Assembly (NCBI GenBank): GCA_050744865.1
Contig: JBOGHW010000059.1
Location: forward strand, 1 to 64,000
Direction of reading: 5' to 3'
Length of the DNA stretch: 64,000 nucleotides
Source of the DNA: JAKACA01 sp050744865
GTDB taxonomy: Bacteria; Actinomycetota; Acidimicrobiia; Acidimicrobiales; Bog-793
Below, piece by piece: positions 34,243 through 41,606 of this stretch. Position 1 is the first letter of the stretch. Each line of letters opens with the position of its first letter. Position numbers and translations under genes: made by a program. The notes under the pieces are model-generated. The model did no database searches. It was not told the DNA's origin and saw only the letters and a list, made by a program, of their open reading frames with translations.

Positions 34243-34608
34243 ATGGGCCGCAAGCATCGACACTCCGACCACAGCGACGGACGCCGGCAGCGCGGGCGGG
34301 CGGCTCCATCCGGGCGGCCTGGGCGTGCAAGTCGGCGCGGCCGGCCCTGGCAAGCGGAGGGATCGGCCACTGCTTCACCCCCTCGCCGAGCCGTCGGGCT
34401 CGCGAAAGACCCGCTCACCGGTCAGATCGCCGAGATGCGTCGCCTGCAACCCTACGAAGCCCGCAAGCAGTACATCTGCCCAGGCTGCAACCAGGAGATA
34501 CGACCGGGGACCGGGCACGTCGTCGTCGTCCCGCTGAGCGCGGCAGACCTGAGAAGGCACTGGCACGAGCCATGCCTGGACAAGGCGAGGCGGCACGGCT
34601 TGGGCTGA
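34243..34608 (+). CDS. Actinobacterial zinc-ribbon-like conserved protein
   Basis: A 121-residue protein with a disordered, Arg/Ser/His-rich N-terminal half and a compact C-terminal half. The latter has CPGCNQEIRPGTGHVV and RRHWHEPCLDKARR, i.e. CxxC and HxHxxC, suggesting one zinc site. It belongs to a conserved actinobacterial group usually found near comM, dprA and yraN and often mis-annotated as ATP/GTP-binding. Start ATG 34243 has no Shine-Dalgarno; AT-rich AATAAT lies upstream. Function unknown, possibly nucleic-acid binding. Confidence 0.77.
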   Translation: MGRKHRHSDHSDGRRQRGRAAPSGRPGRASRRGRPWQAEGSATASPPRRAVGLAKDPLTGQIAEMRRLQPYEARKQYICPGCNQEIRPGTGHVVVVPLSAADLRRHWHEPCLDKARRHGLG

Positions 34609-34703
34609 GCGGCTCGCTGAGTGTGAGGCCGTGCTGAGCATGGCGGAGTCTTCTCGCCACAGCATCGGAGGAGCCGGGTGGCCACGGACCCCCGTTTCGG
34701 CAT

Positions 34704-34709
34704 TACGAT
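34704..34709 (+). promoter_or_regulatory. -10 element for the DUF2510 gene
   Basis: TACGAT seven bases before GTG 34717, without a Shine-Dalgarno; suggests leaderless translation. Confidence 0.45.
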
Positions 34710-34716
34710 GTAAGCA

Positions 34717-35397
34717 GTGAACTCCAAGTTGGCTGCGATCCCCGCAGCGGCGGTCGGCCTCGGCGTAGTAACCGGCGGGCAGTGGGCGCTGGCTGTGGGT
34801 GTGGCGGCGTTGTGTTTCGTAGTGGGATATGTGCTCGCCCTGCAGAACCACAAGATCACTGGCAATTACCCCTGGCACATGCCACCGGTGTTCTGGGCGG
34901 TTCTCGGTGCGTTGCTCCCTGTGATCGGCTTCGTCGTCCAATCCGTCGCCTGCTTCACCACGGCGGGGCCGGGTCGTTCCCTGCGCATGCCCAGCTCAGA
35001 GCACAGAGCATCCCACCACGACGTCGTACAGCAGACCGACGCCCAGGTCACCCCCGGTTCCTGGGCACCGCCGTCTACGCAGGCGCCGGACGGTACCTGG
35101 CCTCAAGGAAGCTGGCCTCCCGTGCCCTCGGGCCAACCGGGCGCACCGGTCTACCAGGGCGCCAACTGGCCGAGCCCACTCGGTCCTGAGGCCTTCCAGA
35201 AGCCCGGACCGGTCCCGCCGGGCGCTTGGCAACCGCCGATCGGACCAGTCGCTCCTGTCGATGCCCCTCCTCCCCTCTTCGGTTGGTACCCGGATCCCAC
35301 GAGTCGCCACGAGGAGCGCTACTGGGACGGTCGGCAGTGGTCGAGTCGTGTGGCGGACGGCGGAGTCCGTGCCGACGACCCAGAGGGCGCCGTCTAA
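34717..35397 (+). CDS. DUF2510 domain membrane protein
   Basis: A 226-residue protein with two hydrophobic N-terminal segments (about residues 7-42 and 55-80), a Pro/Gln/Ser-rich linker, and a C-terminal DUF2510 motif GWYPDPTSRHEERYWDG (about 193-209). In actinobacteria this small Trp-rich domain is usually attached to membrane proteins; its role is unknown. The start GTG 34717 appears leaderless. It lies between the zinc-ribbon gene and the convergent yraN gene and has no clear functional partner. Confidence 0.83.
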   Translation: MNSKLAAIPAAAVGLGVVTGGQWALAVGVAALCFVVGYVLALQNHKITGNYPWHMPPVFWAVLGALLPVIGFVVQSVACFTTAGPGRSLRMPSSEHRASHHDVVQQTDAQVTPGSWAPPSTQAPDGTWPQGSWPPVPSGQPGAPVYQGANWPSPLGPEAFQKPGPVPPGAWQPPIGPVAPVDAPPPLFGWYPDPTSRHEERYWDGRQWSSRVADGGVRADDPEGAV

Positions 35398-35501
35398 ACC
35401 AACGCAGGGCGACGCCTGGCGGACAGTTCCACCCGATATCTAGGGATGAATGTCCCCGACCGGGTCGAGACTGAGCTGTCGGGACTGCCCGGCCAACCGA
35501 C

Positions 35502-35846
35502 TCAGAAAGCAGACTCGATGACGTCGACCTGCCGGCCGACTACGCAGGCGACATCGAAGCGCAGTTGTTTCGGCCGCTCGCTCGACGCACCCAGGTAGGC
35601 CACGGCGGCTCGGCGAACGCGGCGCTGCTTGGCCGGCGTGACAGCCTCGGCAGCAGTGCCGAAGCGGTCGTCGCGCCGTGTCTTCACCTCGCAGAACACG
35701 AGCAGTCCGCCTCGGCGCATCACGAGGTCGAGCTCGGCATCGCGGATCCGCCAGTTGCGGGCAACCACGTCGTAGCCCCGTGCCTCGTACCAGCGGGCAG
35801 CCAGAGCTTCGCCATGGGACCCAAGAGCCTGCCGGCCTGTCGGCAC
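35502..35846 (-). CDS. yraN: YraN/UPF0102 nuclease-like protein
   Basis: A 114-residue restriction-endonuclease-fold protein. The nuclease-type residues are Glu38 and Asp40 in AELDLV and Glu53-x-Lys55 in FCEVKTRR, the PD-(D/E)XK arrangement. Cellular substrate is not established; conserved synteny with comM and dprA suggests DNA metabolism. Its GTG start overlaps the DUF2469 stop by one base (TAGTG), so the two are coupled. Confidence 0.92.
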   Translation of the reverse strand: MPTGRQALGSHGEALAARWYEARGYDVVARNWRIRDAELDLVMRRGGLLVFCEVKTRRDDRFGTAAEAVTPAKQRRVRRAAVAYLGASSERPKQLRFDVACVVGRQVDVIESAF

Positions 35847-36142
35847 TAGGCCTCCTTCTCGGGCAGCGCCTCCACGTTCACGTCCTTGTAGGTGACGACC
35901 CTTACCGACGATGCGAAGCGGGCGGGGCGGTACATGTCCCAGACCCAGGCGTCGGCGAGCTCCACCTCGAAATATGTCGCACCGTCGCCTGCCCGGGGCG
36001 TGACCTTCACTTCATTTGCCAGATAGAAACGCCGCTCCGTCTCCACCACGAACCTGAACATGGGCAGGACCGCCCTGTACTCGTGGTAGAGGGCAAGCTC
36101 GACCTCAGCCTCGAACTTGTCGAGATCCTCCTCGGCGCTCAT
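35846..36142 (-). CDS. DUF2469 family protein
   Basis: A 98-residue acidic protein matching the mycobacterial Rv2901c group: MSAEEDLDKFEAEVELALY at the start, VVETERRFYLANEV in the middle, and ADAWVWDMYRPARF followed by VRVVTYKDVNVE. Function is unknown; it is nearly universal in actinobacteria at this position. In M. tuberculosis rnhB and lepB separate it from rplS; here only 21 bases do. Confidence 0.93.
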   Translation of the reverse strand: MSAEEDLDKFEAEVELALYHEYRAVLPMFRFVVETERRFYLANEVKVTPRAGDGATYFEVELADAWVWDMYRPARFASSVRVVTYKDVNVEALPEKEA

Positions 36143-36163
36143 CGCCAGCCGACCGCAGGCTCT

Positions 36164-36514
36164 CTAGCGGGCGTCGCGCTTCTCTTTGATCTTTGCGGCC
36201 TTCCCGATCCTGTCGCGCAGGTAGTAGAGCTTGGCCCGGCGAACGTCGCCTTGGGTCACGCGCTCGATCTTCTGGTACATCGGTGAGTGGACTGGGAAGG
36301 TCCTCTCGACGCCGACGCCGAAGCTCACCTTGCGAACCGTGAAGGTCTCCCGCACGCCCGAGCCCTGGCGGCGGATCACGGCGCCCTGGAACACCTGGAT
36401 GCGCTCGCGGTTGCCCTCGACGACCCGCACGTGGACCTTCAGCGTGTCCCCTGGCTGGAAGTCGGGGACGTCGTCGCGCAGGCTCCCGCGGTCTACGAGA
36501 TCAGTCGGGTTCAT
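36164..36514 (-). CDS. rplS: 50S ribosomal protein L19
   Basis: A 116-residue bL19 protein at the 30S-50S interface. Recognisable segments are DFQPGDTLKVHVRVVEG, RIQVFQGAVIRRQGSGVRETFTVRK and VERTFPVHSPMYQKIE. Length is normal. It is the last ribosomal gene of the rpsP-KH-rimM-trmD-rplS group. The 173 bases between it and trmD show no gene. Confidence 0.97.
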   Translation of the reverse strand: MNPTDLVDRGSLRDDVPDFQPGDTLKVHVRVVEGNRERIQVFQGAVIRRQGSGVRETFTVRKVSFGVGVERTFPVHSPMYQKIERVTQGDVRRAKLYYLRDRIGKAAKIKEKRDAR

Positions 36515-36687
36515 GACAAGTCACGCTCCTGTGCGTCAGCGAAGGTCGTCTCGGCGCCGAAGTCCCCGGCGACCGGATAGCGGCCCGGGACCCGCGTCCG
36601 ATCGGTGGCGGGTTCCTGGCCCGACCAGGATAGCCGCCTGCCGACCTGCCTGTAACCGGCGCCGACCAGGGTCGCGGAAGACGAGTC

Positions 36688-37509
36688 TCAGCCCTGGTTA
36701 TCGACCCAGTCCGGCACTTCCACCCCGAACTCGGCGGCTGCGCTGCGCTCGGCGAGGGACAGACCGCCTCGGGCAACGATGAGGTCCGGGCGGCGCTCCA
36801 GAGTCCGCCGTATCGCCTCGGCCAGGCGCCAACGCCCGACGCGGCCGTGGTCTCCGCTCCGCAACACCTCGGGTACTGCCCACGACTTGTACCGGGCCGG
36901 CCTCGTGTACTGGGGATACTCGAGCAAGCCGTCTGCAAAGCTCTCATCCGAGGCCGAAGTCTCGTTGCCGAGAACGCCCGGCACGAGTCGAGCGACGGCC
37001 TCGACGATCAGCAGAGCGCCGAGCTCGCCGCCCGCCAGCACGAAGTCTCCGACGGACACCTCGCCGTCGACGAGATGATCGGCTATCCGCTGGTCGACGC
37101 CTTCGTAGCGGCCGCAAAGGAGGCTGAAGGCGGCCGGTCCCTGCACGGTGGCCGACGGCGCCAGCTCCTCGGCCATCGACTGGTCGAAGCGGCGCCCACC
37201 AGGCGACAGCAGGAGCAACGGTCTTGGCGGGTCGAACATCTGGACCGCCCCGAATACCGGCTCGGGAGCCAGCACCATGCCTGGCCCGCCACCGAATGGA
37301 GCGTCGTCGACCGACCGGTGCGGGTCCTGGGCTGCCGACCTCAGGTCCCGGATCTGCAGGTCGAGGACACCGTCGCGCCGGGCGCGCCCTACGACGCTCG
37401 CTTGGCAATAGGCGTCTATCACGTCCGGAAAGATGGTGAAGATGTCGATCCGCAACAGCGCTGGGGAACCAGGCGCCGCGGAACCAGGCGCTGAGCCGTC
37501 CTGGCTCAA
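36688..37509 (-). CDS. trmD: tRNA (guanine-N1-)-methyltransferase
   Basis: A 273-residue SPOUT methyltransferase that makes m1G37 in tRNAs and prevents frameshifting. LRIDIFTIFPDVIDAY is the start of the domain; the knot and SAM site include LLCGRYEGVDQR and SVGDFVLAGGELGALL, and NETSASDESF and the C-terminal helices follow. The N-terminal ~17 residues (Ser/Ala/Pro/Gly) are an extension. The TTG start overlaps the rimM stop as TTGA. Confidence 0.96.
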   Translation of the reverse strand: MSQDGSAPGSAAPGSPALLRIDIFTIFPDVIDAYCQASVVGRARRDGVLDLQIRDLRSAAQDPHRSVDDAPFGGGPGMVLAPEPVFGAVQMFDPPRPLLLLSPGGRRFDQSMAEELAPSATVQGPAAFSLLCGRYEGVDQRIADHLVDGEVSVGDFVLAGGELGALLIVEAVARLVPGVLGNETSASDESFADGLLEYPQYTRPARYKSWAVPEVLRSGDHGRVGRWRLAEAIRRTLERRPDLIVARGGLSLAERSAAAEFGVEVPDWVDNQG

Positions 37510-38000
37510 TCGAACAGCCCCGGCGGCCCGTCCACGACGACACGACCGGTGAGGTGCTCAACGACGAAGCACAGCGGCACCAGCCAGCCCGCCTCGCCCA
37601 CCAGCAGGTCGCTGGCCGGATTGGCCTCGACGGCCGAGACCAGCCCGTGCGACGTCCCGGCCAGGTCGAAGACTTCCGACCCGATGAGTTCGTGGACGAA
37701 CAGGGCGCCGGGGTCCTCGAGGTGCTCGGCGAGCAGGTCAGCACCACGGAGAGCCTCGGCGGCCTCCCGGGACGCGACCCCCTCGAACCGGACAAGGTGG
37801 CGATGTTGGAAGGGCCTGGCGCTCGTTACGACGAGTTGGCGCCGTTCCTCGGTGCTGCCGGCCAGCACGGCGACCAACTGATCGCCGGCTCGGAGGCGCC
37901 CCGGCATGTTCGACACCAGGGACACGACGGTCTCGCCACTGAGGCCGTGGGCCTTGACTACGCGGCCGATCTCCAGCATGGAGCTCTCCGCTGGGCTCAT
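37506..38000 (-). CDS. rimM: 16S rRNA processing protein RimM
   Basis: A 164-residue two-domain protein that assists maturation of the 30S head. The N-terminal domain opens LEIGRVVKAHGLSGETVV; the C-terminal PRC-barrel includes ELIGSEVFDLAG and GEAGWLVPLCFVVEHL. It starts at ATG 38000, nine bases after the KH gene stop, and overlaps trmD by four bases. Confidence 0.95.
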   Translation of the reverse strand: MSPAESSMLEIGRVVKAHGLSGETVVSLVSNMPGRLRAGDQLVAVLAGSTEERRQLVVTSARPFQHRHLVRFEGVASREAAEALRGADLLAEHLEDPGALFVHELIGSEVFDLAGTSHGLVSAVEANPASDLLVGEAGWLVPLCFVVEHLTGRVVVDGPPGLFD

Positions 38001-38009
38001 AGGCCCACC

Positions 38010-38591
38010 TCAGTCAACGATGTCGACAGACGCCTCGACGCCGTCGCCGGCGGCCGCCGCCCGAACGAGCGTCCGGATTGCCTGAGCAGTGCGACCCCGG
38101 CGTCCGATGATGCGCCCCATGTCTGACTGTGCGACATGCACCGAGAAACGCAGCCCCGACCGTCCCTCACTCACTTCCACCACGACGGACTCCGGGTCGT
38201 CGACGAGCATCCTGGTCACGTGCTCCAGGACGGCCTTGGCGGCACCGCCGACAAGGCGGTTCTCACCCCTGGCATTGCCCTCGTCGACATCGTCGTCGTC
38301 ATCAGCATCGTCGTCGTCGTCATCAGCATCGTCGCCGTCATCGTCAGCGTCGTCATCAGCGTCATCGCCGTCAGCGTCGTCGTCAGCGTCGTCGTCGTCA
38401 GCGTCAGCGTCAGCGTCGTCCTCGTCAGCCGCACCTCCACCCAGGTCGCCGTAACCGCTGTCTCGAGGGGATTCGCCGGCGTCTGCCTGTTGGGCCGGGC
38501 CGTAGCCCTCACCGGCGTCTGGCCTGTCGTCGTCGAACTCGCCCTGGTCCTCGCTGGCGGTGTCGGCGTCGAATTTCGGCTCTTCGAACAT
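38010..38591 (-). CDS. khpA: KH-domain RNA-binding protein (KhpA-type) with Asp-rich extension
   Basis: A 193-residue protein; KhpA proteins are usually about 80 residues. Residues 112-193 are the KH domain, with the nucleic-acid-binding GRRG loop at 163-166 in GRIIGRRGR. The first ~110 residues are an acidic, probably disordered extension; 56-104 is nearly all Asp and Ala. KhpA/KhpB proteins bind RNA and influence ribosome maturation and cell-wall synthesis. Start is ATG 38591 or GTG 38600, which is four bases after the rpsP stop; both keep the extension in frame. Position between rpsP and rimM matches mycobacterial Rv2908c. Confidence 0.9.
   Translation of the reverse strand: MFEEPKFDADTASEDQGEFDDDRPDAGEGYGPAQQADAGESPRDSGYGDLGGGAADEDDADADADDDDADDDADGDDADDDADDDGDDADDDDDDADDDDDVDEGNARGENRLVGGAAKAVLEHVTRMLVDDPESVVVEVSEGRSGLRFSVHVAQSDMGRIIGRRGRTAQAIRTLVRAAAAGDGVEASVDIVD
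38278..38440. repeat. Asp-codon-rich simple sequence
   Basis: Simple sequence made mainly of GTC/ATC/AGC triplets on the plus strand (GAC/GAT/GCT on the coding strand), encoding the Asp/Ala tract of the KH protein. It is a probable site of triplet expansion and contraction. Confidence 0.85.
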
Positions 38592-38604
38592 CGAGCTCAC
38601 GGTC

Positions 38605-38943
38605 TCACGCCCCGGCCTTGGACGTTGCCGGCTTCTTGGCAGCAGCTCGCGATGGCCGAGGCTTCTCGGCCTTCTTGGCCGGCTTGCTCGCCTCGAACTC
38701 GCTCCAGACGCCGGAGATCTTGAGGAGCTTCTCGACTGTCTCGGTGGGCTGGGCACCCTTGGACAGCCAGTCGAGCACCTTGTCGTTCTTCACCGTCACG
38801 ATCGAGGGGTCGGCACGAGGCTGATAGGTGCCGACGATCTCGATGAACCGCCCGTCGCGCGGGGACCGGCTGTCGGCCGCCACTATCCGGTATGTGGGCT
38901 GCTTCTTCTTTCCTACGCGCATGAGGCGCAACTTGACGGACAT
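38605..38943 (-). CDS. rpsP: 30S ribosomal protein S16
   Basis: A 112-residue bS16 protein needed for 30S assembly. MSVKLRLMRVGKKKQPTYR and the following VAADSRSPRDGRFIEIVG are diagnostic. The C-terminal ~30 residues are a Lys/Ala/Pro-rich extension common in actinobacteria. It is the first gene of the rpsP-KH-rimM-trmD group. Confidence 0.97.
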   Translation of the reverse strand: MSVKLRLMRVGKKKQPTYRIVAADSRSPRDGRFIEIVGTYQPRADPSIVTVKNDKVLDWLSKGAQPTETVEKLLKISGVWSEFEASKPAKKAEKPRPSRAAAKKPATSKAGA

Positions 38944-39002
38944 GCTGTTGTCTTCCTTCTCTCTGGTCGAATTTCAGGACCGGGTGTCCCCGGCTCGAGC
39001 AC

Positions 39003-40379
39003 TCATCTGGCGCCACGGCTCGGTGGTGTCACGCGGCTGCCTTTGGTCTTCTTGCGGTTGCCCTTCTTAGCTCTGGAACCGCCGCCCATGACCCGCGCCA
39101 TGGGTCCGAGTGACTTCATCATCTTCTGGCCCTCTTTGAACTGGCGGAGAAGATTGTTGACGTCGGTCGTCGAAGTCCCGCTGCCGTTGGCGATCCGGAG
39201 GCGGCGTGACCCGTCGAGCAATGCCGGGTTGCGGCGCTCGAGCGGCGTCATCGACTTGATGATCGCCTCGATCCGGCCGACGTCCTTGTCGTCGATCGTG
39301 GCGTTGCGCATCTCCTTCGGTACGCCCGGGATCATCCCGAGCATCCCCTGGATCGACCCCATCCGCTTGATCTGTTGCATCTGCTCGAGAAAGTCGTCGA
39401 GACCGAACTGGCCCTCCAACAAGCGCTGGGTCGCCTTCTCGGCCACCCCCTCGTCGAACTCGCGCTCGGCCTTCTCGATGAGCGAAAGCAGGTCGCCCAT
39501 CCCGAGGATGCGATTGGCGAGGCGGTCCGGGTGGAAGACGGCGAAGTCGTCCACGCGCTCGCCGGTGGAGACGAAGGCGATCGGCTTGCCCACGACCTGC
39601 TTGACCGACAGAGCGGCACCGCCGCGTGCGTCACCGTCAACCTTGGTCAACACGACGCCATCGAGCGAGAGCGCTTCGTTGAAGGCTTGCGCAGTCTGGA
39701 CGGCGTCCTGGCCGGTCATGGCGTCGACGACGAAGAACGTGTAGTCCGGGTGCACCTTGCCAGATATGGCGCGGACTTCGTCCATGAGGCCCTGGTCGAT
39801 GGCCAGCCGGCCGGCGGTGTCGACGATCAGGACGTCGCGTCCGAAGCTCTCGGCCTCGGCGAGTCCCTTGGCGGCGACCGTGACCGGATCCGTTGGCTCG
39901 GAGAAGACACCGACGCCCACCTCTTTGCCGAGGATCCGCAGCTGCTCGACGGCCGCCGGCCGCTGCAGGTCGGCGGCCACGAGCAGCGGGTTGCGTCCCT
40001 GTTGCTTGAACCAGTGGGCAAGCTTGGCCGCCGTGGTGGTCTTTCCGGCGCCTTGCAGGCCGGCGAGCAGGATGACCGTTGGAGGTCGCGAGGCGTAGTG
40101 GATCTTGAGAGGCTCGCCGCCGAGCGTGGCGACAAGCTCCTCGTTGACGATCTTGATGACCTGCTGGGCCGGCGAGAGCGCCTTGGAGAGGTCTGCCCCC
40201 ACACAGCGGAGCCGGATGCGCTCGATGAAGTCCCGGACGACCGAGAGGTTGACGTCGGCCTCGAGGAGAGCGACCCGAATCTCCCTCAGAACCTCATTGA
40301 CCTCGGCTTCTCCCAGCTGCCCGCGGCGGCGCAGGCGCGTGAGGATGCCCTCGAAGCGATCGGTGAGAGTCTCGAACAT
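39003..40379 (-). CDS. ffh: Signal recognition particle protein Ffh
   Basis: A 458-residue SRP54 GTPase that binds signal sequences and 4.5S RNA and docks with FtsY. The N domain is residues 1-95; G1 is GLQGAGKTT at 107-115; DTAGR, TKVDGDARGG and the GERVDDF segment follow. The Met-rich M domain has QMQQIKRMGSIQGMLGMIPG and the RNA-binding SRRLRIANGSG. The C-terminal tail is basic (RAKKGNRKKTKG). It is 55 bases downstream of ftsY. Confidence 0.97.
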   Translation of the reverse strand: MFETLTDRFEGILTRLRRRGQLGEAEVNEVLREIRVALLEADVNLSVVRDFIERIRLRCVGADLSKALSPAQQVIKIVNEELVATLGGEPLKIHYASRPPTVILLAGLQGAGKTTTAAKLAHWFKQQGRNPLLVAADLQRPAAVEQLRILGKEVGVGVFSEPTDPVTVAAKGLAEAESFGRDVLIVDTAGRLAIDQGLMDEVRAISGKVHPDYTFFVVDAMTGQDAVQTAQAFNEALSLDGVVLTKVDGDARGGAALSVKQVVGKPIAFVSTGERVDDFAVFHPDRLANRILGMGDLLSLIEKAEREFDEGVAEKATQRLLEGQFGLDDFLEQMQQIKRMGSIQGMLGMIPGVPKEMRNATIDDKDVGRIEAIIKSMTPLERRNPALLDGSRRLRIANGSGTSTTDVNNLLRQFKEGQKMMKSLGPMARVMGGGSRAKKGNRKKTKGSRVTPPSRGAR

Positions 40380-40434
40380 GAGCTTTGACAGGTTAGTCGG
40401 GCATCAGGGTGCCACCGAAACAGTGACAGTCCGA

Positions 40435-41553
40435 TCACTCGAACAGCGCCGACACGAACTCGTCGGGGTGGAACTCGATCAGATCCTCGACCGTCTCGCC
40501 GACGCCGACGAGCTTGATCGGAAGGTCGAGCTCGCTCCTGACGGCCAGCACCATGCCCCCCTTGGCAGTCCCGTCCAGCTTGGTCAGCACGATGCCGGTG
40601 AGGTTGACGGCGTCGGTGAATTGCTTGGCTTGCGCCAGCCCGTTCTGGCCGGTCGTGGCGTCAAGCACGAGCAGGACTTCGGTGAGCTGGCCCGGCGGAC
40701 GCTCGGCGACTCGGCGTACCTTGCGCAGCTCGTCCATCAGGTTGACCTTGGTGTGGAGGCGGCCGGCAGTGTCGGCGATCACCAGGTCGGCACCTCGCGC
40801 CGCGGCGTGTTGCACTGCGTCGAAGATGACAGACGACGGGTCGGCGCCATCTGAGCCCCGGATCATCCCGGCGCCGGCTCGCTCGGCCCAGGTCTCAAGC
40901 TGCTCGCCGGCCGCCGCCCGGAACGTGTCCCCCGCCGCCAGCACCACCTTGCGGCCTCCGTCGCCCTCCCGCTTGGCGAGCTTGCCGATCGTGGTCGTCT
41001 TGCCCACGCCGTTCACGCCGACGACCAGCCACACCGTCGGACCGTCGCCATCGCCGAAGACGAGCTCCGGGCTGTCACCGTCGAACATCTCTTCCAGATC
41101 GGACCTGAGTGACGACAGCAGCGCCTCGGGCGTCCCGTCGATCGCCCCCGACTTCAACCGTGCACGCAGGTCGTCGAGCACTCTCGTAGTCGTGGTGATC
41201 CCGGCATCGGCCAGGAGCAGTGCTTCCTCGAGCTCGACGAAGGTGGCGTCGTCGACAGGGCGACTCCGGATGCCGCCGAGGTAGCCGCCGAGGAGCTGGC
41301 GAGCCTTGCCGAGGCGGTCCTTGAGGGCAGGGCGCCCGTCCCGGCCAGGGGCTGGGGCGGGCGCTGGGGCAGTTGCCGGGGCAGTTGCCGGAGCAGGGTG
41401 CTCGTCCGCGACAGGGGCTGGGGCTGGGGCTGGGGCCGCCGGAGGTGCGACGGCCGGCCCCTTGGAACGCCTCGACCGCGTCGTGACGAGAGCGCCGGCG
41501 GCAATGACAAGGATCGCCGCCGCGACGACGACGATAATCAGGACTTCGGCCAT
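40435..41553 (-). CDS. ftsY: SRP receptor FtsY
   Basis: A 372-residue membrane-associated GTPase. The N-terminus has a transmembrane segment (LIIVVVAAAILVIAAGALV, about residues 5-23), then an unusual Ala/Pro-rich linker (about 37-75) instead of a long acidic A domain. The NG domain has G1 GVNGVGKTT (about 177-185), DTAGRLHTK, TKLDGTAKGG and the C-terminal GVGETVEDLIEF. With Ffh it delivers ribosomes to the translocon. It lies between smc and ffh. Confidence 0.96.
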   Translation of the reverse strand: MAEVLIIVVVAAAILVIAAGALVTTRSRRSKGPAVAPPAAPAPAPAPVADEHPAPATAPATAPAPAPAPGRDGRPALKDRLGKARQLLGGYLGGIRSRPVDDATFVELEEALLLADAGITTTTRVLDDLRARLKSGAIDGTPEALLSSLRSDLEEMFDGDSPELVFGDGDGPTVWLVVGVNGVGKTTTIGKLAKREGDGGRKVVLAAGDTFRAAAGEQLETWAERAGAGMIRGSDGADPSSVIFDAVQHAAARGADLVIADTAGRLHTKVNLMDELRKVRRVAERPPGQLTEVLLVLDATTGQNGLAQAKQFTDAVNLTGIVLTKLDGTAKGGMVLAVRSELDLPIKLVGVGETVEDLIEFHPDEFVSALFE

Positions 41554-41606
41554 GGGTCGGCGAGCCTATCCGGCGGCAGGCGCCTGCCGGAGGCCGCCGG
41601 CCGCCC

